Shown here in pieces: positions 30,801-39,229 of a DNA stretch of 61,440 nucleotides. This stretch comes from Ophiostoma sp. CBS 140.51. Lineage: Eukaryota; Ascomycota; Sordariomycetes; Ophiostomatales; Ophiostomataceae. A model generated the notes under the pieces. The model saw only the letters and a program-made list of their open reading frames with translations. It made no database searches and was not told where the DNA came from. The DNA lies in contig JANSLP010000187.1 of assembly GCA_029298735.1 (NCBI GenBank), forward strand, positions 1 through 61,440, given 5' to 3'. The translations under genes and the position numbers were made by a program. Positions within the stretch are counted from its first letter, which is position 1. The number at the start of each line of letters is the position of its first letter.

Positions 30801-32357
30801 CGAGTTGTAAAAGACGGAGCCAATGATTAACGAGAGCACGATCTGGACGATAACCGTAGATAACGTGGCGGGCAAGTCGTTGCGCATACGCTGGAAAGCG
30901 CGGCGAAGACACAGGCGCACTTGCATGGGAACGGATAGTAGATATGAGCTCGTGGGCCGTGTGTGGCGAGCCTGTTGCTCCTTGTGATTCTCGAGAAAGG
31001 CATGGGCACCATCGCCGCCCTCGGGATAGTTTTGGGCGTGGTTAACAATGTCACGCAGCACCGCCTGGCGCTCGGGGCTGTTGGCCCACCGCTCTGCAAA
31101 TTCGGCAGGCGTGCGTGGCACCTTAGCCTCCATGCCGGGGCGAGGCCGGCGTTCGCCAGGGTTGGTGATGGCAGTTAAAAAGTCGGGCGAGACCTGCTGC
31201 GGGTTGCGCTCCCAGCCCATCTCAATAAAGTACTCGACGGCGCGGTCGCACGACCCGTAATAGATCTCGCGACCTTCGTATAGCAGGATGACCTTGTCGA
31301 ACTGGTCGTACATAGGCTGTGATGCCTGGTACGCGGCGACAGCGTGGCACGAGCGGCCGAGATCTGCTGCTAGACGTAGCGACTTGACAAATTGCAGGGC
31401 CGAGGCGGAATCGAGACCACGGGTACTATTGTCCCAGGCACCAATGCGCATCCGCGATAAGAACATCTCAGCGATGCTGACGCGCTTGCGCTCACCACCA
31501 CTGACACCGCGCACAAAGTTATCGCCCACCTTGGTGTTAAATGTGTGCGATAGGCCAAACACAGCCATGGTGACCTTAACAATGGTCTCGATATACTCTT
31601 CGCGCGAGATACCGTCTGGCCGTTGCTGGGGCGCGCGGGCCGATGCCGCAAACGTCAGCGTCTCGCCGGCAGTCAGGTGCGGGAAGTGCTCGTCAACCTC
31701 CTGGTTGTAGGCAATCTCGCCGCGGTAGTGATGCATCATGTGCCGGAAATTCACGCCCCGGAACTGGATGCGGCTGCATGGCTCCAGTGTCAGGCCACCA
31801 AGGTGGCCACACAGTGTTTTTAGAAACGTCGAGCAGCCACTGCCCGGGCGTCCAAGGACCAGCAGAAGTTCACCGCATTCCAGAATACCATCAAAGTTGC
31901 GTAGAATTTTTGTCCTAGTGTTTTTTTCAACCCTGCCGCGGCCGGGGAACAAGCCGACCAGCATCCGGATGGGCGTCAGCAGGCTCGTCACCACCGTCTG
32001 TTGATACTGCACCGAGGCACCGGAGCCGGATACACATAGGTCGGAAAATGTCACACCCTGCTCCTGAATCTCAATGCCCGACTGGTTCACGGCCTGCAGC
32101 ACTGTCTGTGCCCACCGGTAGTGGTCGAACTCCTTGTTTTCCGGATCCAGCCGCGGATCGTCCAGTTGCTGCCCCGTGCGGCCATCTGCCGTCGGATGCA
32201 ATGACAGCGACCGCGTGCGCAGGTTCGTGGCGATGCGGTTGATGGTCTGGAGCTCTTCCGCGTCGTCGAAGCTGGACTCGGAGTCGTCGACATTGTCCAG
32301 TGGAGAGTGGCGCTGCGCCACGTTCATTGGAGGGAGGGAGATCGGATTTGTCGCCAT
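27843..32357 (-). CDS. PDR-type full-size ABCG transporter, 1504 aa
   Basis: Plasma-membrane drug, lipid or xenobiotic exporter with (NBD-TMD)x2 order. NBD1 has the degenerate Walker A GRPGSGCST (from residue 169, Cys in place of Lys) and a canonical signature VSGGERKR (285-292). NBD2 has a canonical Walker A GVSGAGKTT (about 863-871), Walker B LIFLDEPTSGLDS, and a degenerate signature LNVEQRKL. This asymmetry, with one competent and one degenerate ATP site, is normal for fungal PDR pumps and is not damage. Each half carries six predicted helices. There is no intron over 4.5 kb. It diverges from a Zn2Cys6 regulator 1.4 kb away and sits beside the rhamnosidase and sugar transporter pair. Substrate unknown. 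Confidence 0.95.
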   Translation of the reverse strand: MATNPISLPPMNVAQRHSPLDNVDDSESSFDDAEELQTINRIATNLRTRSLSLHPTADGRTGQQLDDPRLDPENKEFDHYRWAQTVLQAVNQSGIEIQEQGVTFSDLCVSGSGASVQYQQTVVTSLLTPIRMLVGLFPGRGRVEKNTRTKILRNFDGILECGELLLVLGRPGSGCSTFLKTLCGHLGGLTLEPCSRIQFRGVNFRHMMHHYRGEIAYNQEVDEHFPHLTAGETLTFAASARAPQQRPDGISREEYIETIVKVTMAVFGLSHTFNTKVGDNFVRGVSGGERKRVSIAEMFLSRMRIGAWDNSTRGLDSASALQFVKSLRLAADLGRSCHAVAAYQASQPMYDQFDKVILLYEGREIYYGSCDRAVEYFIEMGWERNPQQVSPDFLTAITNPGERRPRPGMEAKVPRTPAEFAERWANSPERQAVLRDIVNHAQNYPEGGDGAHAFLENHKEQQARHTRPTSSYLLSVPMQVRLCLRRAFQRMRNDLPATLSTVIVQIVLSLIIGSVFYNSPNTTQAFFQRGAVLFFAVLMNALITINEIMQLYNQRPIVQKQARYAFVHPYTEALASVLIDIPIKWFRCSIFSIVLYFMANLRREPGPFFVFYLFLLTAIMTMSGIFRSLAAATKTVGQAMGLAGIMVICIVIYTGFTLPQTYMHPWFAWIRWINPIYYTFEALMTNEFHDRMFPCAQFVPPYGTGDSYICAAVGAVAGQQEVSGDAFLVNNYGYKYTHLWRNYGILVAFLIAFHVFYLVTIEYNKGGQSKAEALVFRPGHAPAALRGKTDEEATPKDGTVGRAGAIVSEPSTPGFDAADLPKQTDILMWKGLQYDIPVKEGTRRLLDDVHGWVKPGTLTALMGVSGAGKTTLLDVLAQRVSIGVVSGDILINGKMPTSSFPRRTGYVQQQDLHLETTTVREALRFSAILRQPRSTPKADKYAYVEEVIQMLGMEDFAEAVVGSLGEGLNVEQRKLLSIGVELAARPTLLIFLDEPTSGLDSQSSWTICNFLRKLADSGQAVLATIHQPSALLFQTFDRLLFLAKGGRTVYFGDIGPRSKILLDYFVRCGARPCDEIENPAEYILEMVSGDGAVGIDWVESWNGSPERAEVLAELERLYKLADQPRNGGVEAGRDMEREFALPFYLQFYYVAKRAYQQYFRQPEYIYAKFILGIVTSLFIGFSFWKADSSMQGFQNALFSIFLLCTIFSTLVNQIMPKFVVQRSLYEVREKPSRVYSWQAFILSQVVVEIPWQIFLGICVYASFYYSVFGTSSPSESQGIILLFIVQFYIYASSMAQMVVAAVPDPALGAMLAIFMFGLSFIFNGVMQPPSALPGFWIFMYRVSPFTYFIGGISGTALHGRDVICSNAELSVFNPPQDTTCGQYMQPFLEVAPGQLYNSNATSDCQYCSMSSADQYLSQREIFYSQRWRNYGIFWAYFVFNVFGTVATYYIFRVKVWRKKGGFRARQASKKEARAEKTANTDLMTGGKAKNDAAAVSPPRAFRDA

Positions 32358-33277
32358 GATGCCGTGGCTGGCGGGGACGTGAGCAGTGGCGTAAGATAAA
32401 AAAAAGTATCAGTGCCGTGGGCGAGTGTGCTCTCGATGGTGTCAGAATCACTCAAGTGTACTTTGTGGCACCTTTTATGTGTGCGTTTGTTTTGATTCCG
32501 TTGTTCATGATTGACTGGGATGTGTCTGTCGGGGCCGAGGAATGCCAGTAGTCCGCCTTTAGTTATTCTTTCACAGTTTGTTCTCCATGTCTATTGAATT
32601 TTCTCATTCTGTCCATGCTTTCCCATTACTCGCGCCACCCTTTCTCGCCGTCATAGTGTGCTGTTGGTCCTGTCCAAGTTCGTTTGTTTCGGACTGAAGC
32701 GTCACCGATCGGCACTGGCCTTGGTCCTTGTTTGTGGAAATACCGGGCGCCCACTCAGCGTGTCATTGGACCGCACTAGGCTCACAGTGGACATCATCGG
32801 GTTCACGGGCGTATCACGAGTCCGCCAGGTTCGTGCTTTCGCGTCATTTGCAGCAGGAGCAGCATTCAAAATTCAACGCACGAGTGGTGCTCGCACACAT
32901 GTATGCTCGGGATGTAATCACGGTAACTTCCGACACAAGGCGATGAGACGTAATCAATTTTTTTCTCGCGACCCAGGAACAGGAATATGCCGTTGCCCCA
33001 ATCTCACGGGTCACGGAAAGTAGCTTCTCCGACCACAAAACAAAAACAAGAGACCAATACCTCGAATATCAGGACAAAATGATCTGGTTGGCTAGAACAA
33101 GACACAGCCTCAGATAGCCAATGGGAGGTTGTTGGTTCTCCAAAATTTAAAACAGAGGCCAGTGGACTAATTCTGCTGGGCCTCGCTCTGGCCTCCGCGC
33201 TGTCCTTGTTTCCTGGCTACACGGGGTGCTGCATGGTCCCCCATTAGTGGCCCGTCCGCAAGGCCTCGTGGGGTCCT

Positions 33278-33600
33278 TTAACACACAGCAAATGTCGTAA
33301 CAGTAACACTCGTCTTAACCCAGATATTAAGGGACCGTTTTAAGCGTACAGCGAAGCCGCAGTCTTTCGTGAAGCCATTAAGAAAGTCAATGCACTTGAT
33401 GAAGGAGCGGAAGCGCGAGTCTTTGAAAGGAGGAGTCGCCAGGGGCAAGCGCGATGCGCGCAGGAGCTCAAGAACGGCAAGACGCTGCAGAAAGTCGACC
33501 TTTGTCACGGCGGGCAGGATAGTAGGCAGGTAGGTGAGGCCACAGAGGAATGCATTGCGGTGGACGTGACTGTTTGTTTCGACGAGTAATACTGCACAGT
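33278..33600 (-). pseudogene. Orphan coding-like segment ending in TAA, possible exon or gene remnant
   Basis: About 105 codons without a stop read like protein (NAFLCGLTYLPTILPAVTK, KVDFLQRLAVLELLRASRLP, DSRFRSFIKCIDFLNGFTK) with normal codon bias, ending at TAA 33278-33280. There is no in-frame ATG, so it would have to be a last exon or a fragment. It sits in the promoter region of the ABC transporter on the same strand. Family not recognised. Confidence 0.3.
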
Positions 33601-33754
33601 TTTGCAGTCGGCGTTCGACGTCGGAACAATTATGGGTCCTGCCACAAACACTAACACCGAACGGCCCCACAGTTCAGCCGCTGTCACTGTCACCAACGTC
33701 GTCCACATAATCCACAGTCTTTCCGACCACCAGTGTCGACTCAACCACAGCTCA

Positions 33755-33790
33755 CTGCGTTCGCAGCGCTCGCTCGCTTCACTCGCTCAC
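33755..33790. repeat. GC palindrome followed by GCTCGCT-type repeats before the regulator ATG
   Basis: CTGCG-TT-CGCAG at 33755-33766 is followed by repeated CGCTCGCT/CACTCGCT units ending 7 bp before the ATG of the Zn2Cys6 gene. Similar GCTCGCT runs fill the APC13 and TRS31 introns. Confidence 0.5.
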
Positions 33791-33797
33791 TGTGAAG

Positions 33798-35546
33798 ATG
33801 ACCCGTCCGCATGCATGCGACCGCTGCAATAGACGCAAAGTCCGGTGCAACGGCGCGGATCCGTGTGAGCAGTGCCGGCGAGGAAACAGTCCGTGTGAGA
33901 GGAGGGCAACCCAGAAAAGGCCGGGGCCGAGAGTTGTCAAACGACCGTTGACGGAGGAGTCGACGACTGTCGACGACGACCATGGCGGTAGCCATGTCGA
34001 CATTCACTACAGTCCAATGTCTCACAGCTCACCACCGTCATTTCCTGTCCACAGACTCAACACCACTACTCCCCCCGACAACCTCGCCTGGGACGACTTT
34101 CTTCGCACTCGCACAACGTTGAACACCCGCTTTCATGCGTTGGTCACCTGTTCTGTCACTATTGCTTCCGTCGCCCACAGCTGTGTCGACCTCTTTACCC
34201 AGTTCCTGTTTCCCAATACGCCCATTGCACACGAGCCGACGTTGAGGGCAAGTATTCCGTTGTTGTCAGTTGACGACACGCCACGTTCAGCGGCATCTAC
34301 CGACGCAGTGCATTCTCTGGTCCGCCGCTTCACACTCATCACCGCCCTCTGTGCACACATTCTATCCATCGTCCCCGAGTCTTTGTCGCGACAACCGCAG
34401 GCCAAGGCGCTGTCCATTGTCTTTTTTGATGCGTCGAGGGGTATGCTCCGCGCCTACGAGGGCTACGACCTCGAACACCCCGACTCGACGTCGCTGACCA
34501 TCCGCATGTGGCACTCCTCGTGTGCACAAAACACGACGGGCAAAGTCGGTGCGTCATGGCACTATCACACCGAGGCGTGTTGTCTGGCACAACGGCTACG
34601 GCTGTATGATGAAGAGACGGTCACGCAATACCCTCCACTAGAACGACGCTTGTTGAGAAACAACTTTTGGCACCTGTACTTGGCGGAAAAAACGCAAGTA
34701 GCGTTCCAGACACGGCCACCCATCATTGATGAGAAGATATGCTATGGAGGGATTACACTACAAGAGGGTGGGAACGAGGATGAGATCACGACCGTACCAC
34801 TCCTCGACCCTCGTCGCCCTGAGAACGGAGGCAGTCTGGAGAGACGCATCCTTGTCGGTTTTCATCTACGGCGACGGATATCGGCCATAGCAGCGGCTCT
34901 CATCGACGATGTGGCAGAGTGTGGGCGGCGTACCAAGACGGCCGACGTGTCCTCACCACTGTCGCCCCTATCGCCGTCCACCGACATCATCACCAATCCT
35001 TCAGTGTCCACCCTTGTTGAGAGATACCTCTGCTTCGCCGCCCTCATCAACGACGTTCCTTCCTGGGTTATGCATCCGGATAGGGACACAAACCCGTTGG
35101 TCGGCAACGACGATGTACAGGCGTACCACGCAACCTCCTTTTGGGCCCAGCGCAGCAACATCTTAACAATCTTTCACTGCATGCGCCTCTTGATCTTGCA
35201 GGCCTGTATTGACCATGGTCTTCCGGTAGTGGTCGGCCTGACGTCCAGCAGTCTGGCCCTAGCCAGCCGTAAACTCGACATCGTCCGCGACTTTTTGCAC
35301 GACGTGCAGGCCACACCGTTCGTGGTGCTTGAAGCGCAGGGCGAGACGACAGTCGACAAGGTAAGAAGAGTGGGCACTTTGTTGCTCGAACTGCTGCACA
35401 CATCCGACAACGCCACCATCCGGCAGCAGGCGGACACCTTGTTCAAGAGGTTATTGGACATTCTGTCACGGCTGGACTCCAAGGCGTGTGAAGGGCTGGA
35501 CGGGGATGGCACGTGGAGAGGTCTGTCCGCGGCGGACATTGGGTAA
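33798..35546 (+). CDS. Zn2Cys6 transcription factor, 582 aa
   Basis: Starts MTRPHACDRCNRRKVRC. The binuclear zinc cluster follows the pattern C-X2-C-X6-C-X5-C-X2-C-X6-C in residues 6-30 or so, with a basic linker after it. The remaining 500 residues are a helical fungal regulator domain with a Leu-rich middle (VHSLVRRFTLITALCAHILS, RLLRNNFWHLYLAEKT). I start at the ATG at 33798; the open frame reaches 33792 only through a GTG. It is a nuclear DNA-binding regulator. Its position suggests it controls the divergent ABC transporter and perhaps the rhamnosidase and sugar transporter pair (inference). The target sequence and inducer are unknown. Confidence 0.92.
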   Translation: MTRPHACDRCNRRKVRCNGADPCEQCRRGNSPCERRATQKRPGPRVVKRPLTEESTTVDDDHGGSHVDIHYSPMSHSSPPSFPVHRLNTTTPPDNLAWDDFLRTRTTLNTRFHALVTCSVTIASVAHSCVDLFTQFLFPNTPIAHEPTLRASIPLLSVDDTPRSAASTDAVHSLVRRFTLITALCAHILSIVPESLSRQPQAKALSIVFFDASRGMLRAYEGYDLEHPDSTSLTIRMWHSSCAQNTTGKVGASWHYHTEACCLAQRLRLYDEETVTQYPPLERRLLRNNFWHLYLAEKTQVAFQTRPPIIDEKICYGGITLQEGGNEDEITTVPLLDPRRPENGGSLERRILVGFHLRRRISAIAAALIDDVAECGRRTKTADVSSPLSPLSPSTDIITNPSVSTLVERYLCFAALINDVPSWVMHPDRDTNPLVGNDDVQAYHATSFWAQRSNILTIFHCMRLLILQACIDHGLPVVVGLTSSSLALASRKLDIVRDFLHDVQATPFVVLEAQGETTVDKVRRVGTLLLELLHTSDNATIRQQADTLFKRLLDILSRLDSKACEGLDGDGTWRGLSAADIG

Positions 35547-35833
35547 GGTCGAAGACCTTGCCCCTTTGTATGATTCACGATGCACAGCAATGGTTCGTTT
35601 CGCATGGGTTTTAATTTGATTGATGATTTATATTTGTACATTGAATAAATTTTTGGCATATGAGTTTGATACAGGTAGATGCGTGTGAAATGCAATGTAG
35701 AGTGTGAGATGATGCTGATGTACACGTCTGTCCGTTTCCGTCTTCTTTTGAAGTCGTTGTCGGTCGCACTGCGCCCGTTTCCAAAGAGACACAGAGAGAC
35801 ACAGGAAGCCACAGAGTCGCACCCTCGTAACAC

Positions 35834-35848
35834 CCAGGCTTCGCCTGG
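35834..35848. repeat. GC hairpin just after the mL58 stop codon
   Basis: CCAGGC-TTC-GCCTGG, a 6-bp perfect stem 19 bp downstream of the mL58 stop in the 3' flank. It resembles the hairpin at 9156. Confidence 0.6.
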
Positions 35849-35866
35849 TTGCTCCCCGGGCTGCGC

Positions 35867-36649
35867 CTACAACTCCCCATTGTACAGCATCTCCCGCCGC
35901 TTCACCCGCTCCGCCCGCGCCTTGCTCCGGATCGGTCCCCACCGCGCCCGCACCGCCGCCACCCGCTCCTTGGTCGCGTCCCGGTGCTCCGCGCTGCTGC
36001 GCACCACCATCATGACGAAAATGGGCGAGCACTGGAAGTGTTGCGCTATGCGGTGCACGCTCCACTCGATGGGATCCAGTGCGCGCAGCCGGCGGATTTC
36101 CTCGACGTCTCTTTCGGAGAGATGGTACTTTTGGGGGGCGGGGGAGAAGTTGGAGTGTCTCAGAGCCGGCGCAGCCGGCTCTGACGAAGACGAAGACAAA
36201 GCCGTCGTCGACGACGCCTTGGCGAACAACGTAGTCAGGTTTTGTCTCCGTCTCGGATCACTCTTTGGCAGAAACTTGAACGGCGTCTGGTACACTGACG
36301 GGGCACTCGCAGGCGGATTGTACAGCACCGTCGTCGACGAGTTTTCGATAGTACCCAGAGCGCCGGCCACCTGCGTCGACGACCCCGACGACGAGCCCAC
36401 GCCAGCCTTTTCGCGACCGCCACCGCCCTTGAGGAACGACGCATGCGGTGCAATGTTGAGTGCGCGCTTCGTGCGGTTGGCCGACGACTGGTACCGGCGG
36501 TCGGCGATGCGAATATTGTGTGGTATTAATGAGGTGGAAGAGGGGGATGTGGAGGAGGTGGTCGTCGCAAAAAGAGAGGGCGCCCGTCTGGCGGTGGAAG
36601 TCATTGTCGTCGCCGGACACGCGACTCGCCGAAGCAGCCGTGCGTCCAT
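35867..36649 (-). CDS. MRPL20: Mitochondrial large ribosomal subunit protein mL58 (MRP-L20 family), 260 aa
   Basis: Component of the mitochondrial ribosome large subunit. The N terminus is rich in Arg, Ser, Thr and Ala and lacks acidic residues, as expected of a mitochondrial presequence. The conserved C-terminal block reads YHLSERDVEEIRRLRALDP, then IEWSVHRIAQHFQCSPIFV, the hallmark of the fungal MRP-L20 family, followed by a basic tail (RARWGPIRSKARAERVKRRE). I start at the ATG at 36649 because it gives the presequence; the frame is open further upstream but that part is Thr/His-rich leader. A low-complexity middle carries poly-Ser and a GGGG run. It diverges from a claudin-like gene across a promoter with two CACGTG boxes. 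Confidence 0.88.
   Translation of the reverse strand: MDARLLRRVACPATTMTSTARRAPSLFATTTSSTSPSSTSLIPHNIRIADRRYQSSANRTKRALNIAPHASFLKGGGGREKAGVGSSSGSSTQVAGALGTIENSSTTVLYNPPASAPSVYQTPFKFLPKSDPRRRQNLTTLFAKASSTTALSSSSSEPAAPALRHSNFSPAPQKYHLSERDVEEIRRLRALDPIEWSVHRIAQHFQCSPIFVMMVVRSSAEHRDATKERVAAVRARWGPIRSKARAERVKRREMLYNGEL
36161..36183. repeat. 10-bp perfect inverted repeat within the mL58 coding region
   Basis: CAGAGCCGGC-GCA-GCCGGCTCTG in the low-complexity middle of mL58, where it encodes Ser/Glu/Pro/Ala residues. The stem is perfect with a 3-nt loop and could fold in the mRNA. Confidence 0.75.
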
Positions 36650-37516
36650 GTTGGGAAGGTGAGGTGGGAAAAATTGTGAGGTTGGCGTCAATTGGAAGTC
36701 GTGAATGTGTTCTTGTTCGTCAATTGACCGTGTATGGGTGGTGGTCGTCGCCGTCGTCGTGTTGCCGTGTGTTGTACGTCGTTGATCGTACGTCGTGTTG
36801 ATGTCGCCTGCTACTTTTCGAAGCAACCGAAAAAAATTGCTTCGTCAAACCCAATTGGACCCATTGAGAGGACCCAGTAAAAAAATATTAGGTGCAGGAG
36901 CTCTCCAAGACCAATAAGAGCTAGCTATGGAGTCTCACGTGAGATATACTACTTTGTCACGTGCTTACTACCAAAAAGGGCTTAGTGAGATGGGGCCTCT
37001 TCAAGAATGGACAGGGAGCTCCGCCTCTCTGGAGTTCACTGACTTACACCCAAAAAACGCCTGAATGGGCGCCAGAGGGAGCCAGAGGGCGCCCTTCCAG
37101 CTAAAAAGTGATCGGCATTTGGACAGTCTGGGGAAGGAGCGAAACAAGGTCAGGTCTTGACCAAGGCAGCCGTCATTCCTCGAGTTTCGCCCGCTCGCGC
37201 TTTCCATCCCTTCCCCTCCCTGTAGTTTTGACGTGGTCTTTTCATCTTTCGATCCCTCTCTTCTTCTTTTCTTCTTTTCTCTCTCTTCTCTCCATCTTCC
37301 ATCACATCCCATCGAACCTCGACACCCACGCCTTAGGCACCGACTTCGAACGGAGAAACGGCAAGCCTCGGTTCCAACTTCCTCGATTCGATACTGGCTT
37401 TCACGTGCAAACCCAAAAATACCACACAAAGCACGAAGCGCACAACACAATCCCATCTCGACGATACAAATAAAATACAACACTCTCTATCACATCCATC
37501 ACACACACTACCCACG
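36650..37516. promoter_or_regulatory. Divergent promoter of mL58 and the claudin-like gene, two CACGTG boxes
   Basis: A 12-bp palindrome TCTCACGTGAGA (36933-36944) and a second CACGTG (36958-36963) lie near the middle of an 0.87 kb divergent spacer, with CCAAT-type motifs near 36848 and 36911. CACGTG is bound by bHLH factors such as Cbf1. The plus-strand side continues into a CT-rich and then CA-rich leader up to 37516. Confidence 0.5.
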
Positions 37517-38185
37517 ATGACGCGAACATCCATCTACGGCGCCGGCACGCTCGCCTTTCTCGGCACCACCGCCATGACCGTCGCCGCCACCGTCATTCCC
37601 AACTGGGTCTTTTACATCACCTATCCCACGGCCGGCGGCAGCGACCCCTACTGGATGTCCTTGGGCCTGCACAAGTCCTGCAAGTCGGATAACACGACGC
37701 CGTTCTCCCCGTTGGTGTCCTCGGCTGGCGCCTCGTCGTCGTCGTACGCCGCCGGCACCTGCCGCAGCTTCCCTTCGCGCACCTGGGACTGCGGCGTCGA
37801 ACCAGAACAGCAAGTCTTTTGTACTGTGTGGCGGACGATCGGGTGGTTGATGGCCGTCGCTCTCGTCGCGGAATTCGTTACGTTGATCGGCTTCCTGGTG
37901 ATGCTCTGTGGCGGCCGGATGCGCCGCGAGCACGGCTGGCGCATCCTGGTGCCCATGGTCGAGGGCGTGGCCCTGCTGCAACTCTGCGCCATGGCCTTGG
38001 TGACCTACTTGATGGACCACGACGACCGGTTTTTGGTCCCCGGCTGGCACTTGGGTACGTCGTGGACGCTGTGCACCGTCAGCTGGAGTCTGGCGGCGCT
38101 GACGGGTATGGGCCTGGCCGCGGCGGCGTACATGCTGCCGCCCGAGGACGGCTATGAGCTGCTGCTGAATCCAGAGGAGGCGTAA
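37517..38185 (+). CDS. Claudin-like four-TM membrane protein, 222 aa
   Basis: Four hydrophobic helices at about residues 7-28, 105-132, 142-165 and 182-205. The large first loop contains a conserved-looking Trp (IPNWVFY) and paired cysteines (HKSCKSD, GTCRSFP, WDCGV, VFCTVW). The overall plan is that of claudin/PMP22/SUR7-type proteins of the plasma membrane, which act at cell-cell or cell-wall contact domains. The C terminus is short and acidic (PPEDGYELLLNPEEA). The ATG at 37517 is the first in frame after a long CA-rich leader. The topology is clear; membership in a specific fungal subfamily is not. Confidence 0.78.
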   Translation: MTRTSIYGAGTLAFLGTTAMTVAATVIPNWVFYITYPTAGGSDPYWMSLGLHKSCKSDNTTPFSPLVSSAGASSSSYAAGTCRSFPSRTWDCGVEPEQQVFCTVWRTIGWLMAVALVAEFVTLIGFLVMLCGGRMRREHGWRILVPMVEGVALLQLCAMALVTYLMDHDDRFLVPGWHLGTSWTLCTVSWSLAALTGMGLAAAAYMLPPEDGYELLLNPEEA

Positions 38186-39229
38186 ACCGTCTCGTATTTC
38201 TTTTTCTTTTGTTTTTACTCGCTGTTTTATTTGTTTTTTGTTTTTGTTGTTGATACCATGGCGTTTGGCAAAATTGGACATATTTTTCGTCCCAAAATGG
38301 AACTTATACAGAAATATAAAATTGAACTACTCTTTTAATAATGATTCGGATGACCGTGATGAATGAAAAAATACTTGTAGACGTAGAGAATTCTTGTCCC
38401 GTCCCATAGTTCCTAGTTTTGTGGAGACGGATGCGGGAGTCAAGAAAGCTTATTCTTGGAATGTACTTGGCGGCGACAACAGTACACAACCAAGAGAATA
38501 GAAACGAAGTAAGTACATTTCGATCTGATATTTTATTATTCTCGGCTTTTTTTATCTTTTTTTTTTTATGAAATTTACCAAATGTGGTTGATGTTTGGCA
38601 AAGAAGATTGGGATAATAATTTTTTCGTAATTGTTTTCTTTCGGATTTGCTTTCATCCATTTTCTGCTGTTCGTTTTCATCAAGGAAAAATGCTCTTTCA
38701 GCGCCACGGATGCAGCCGCAGCCCATTTTGATTCATTGTCGCGGTCGTCACATTTTGTTTACTATTGTTCCTCATTCTTCCTTTGACAACAAAAGGGGAG
38801 CGAGGCTATTTTTATGCAGGGTCAGGTACGCTTCTTGGCTTCTTTGTTGTTAGATAAAGGGCTGCGAGAGTCATCCTTTCCCCAAAGAGCACGTATGTAA
38901 ACAGAACAAAGACGAAATTGTCGACAAAGGGTGAATGGAAGAGTGTCAATGAGGAAAATGATGCCAAATTATGAGAAAGAAAAGAAAACAAAAGAGACGT
39001 GATTAGAATAAAACAGAGTTGTTCACGTATAAATTTGAAGAGTTTCTCATCTTTTCATTTCCACGAATTTGTCGACATCAACCTCTCCAGAAATCTTTAT
39101 CACCTTTTTCGACAACTTCTAATCTCCTGTGAGTACACTTGCATCTTCACCGTCAACACCTTCCTCCATATCCAGCTACTTCACTTCTCTTTCCCTTTCC
39201 ATTTCCCTCTTCACCATCCCCTCGTCAAG
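38186..39229. other. AT-rich spacer, no gene
   Basis: Contains T-rich runs (38555-38580), 3' sequence of the claudin-like gene and, at its right end, a CT-rich leader for the next gene. No coding segment recognised. Confidence 0.5.

Larger units (their letters stand above)
32358..33797. other. Divergent ABC transporter / Zn2Cys6 spacer with a coding-like remnant
   Basis: The 1.4 kb between two divergent starts should hold both promoters. It also contains a coding-like minus-strand segment (33278-33600) and a short palindrome plus GCTCGCT repeats just before the regulator ATG (33755-33790). Confidence 0.45.

Noticed and set aside
27843..32357. Damage to the ABC transporter (Walker A without Lys, odd second signature)
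   Set aside because: These degenerate motifs are the normal asymmetry of fungal PDR pumps; the frame is intact over 1504 codons.
33792..33797. Two extra residues at the start of the Zn2Cys6 regulator
   Set aside because: That extension starts at GTG; the ATG at 33798 gives a normal N terminus directly before the zinc cluster.
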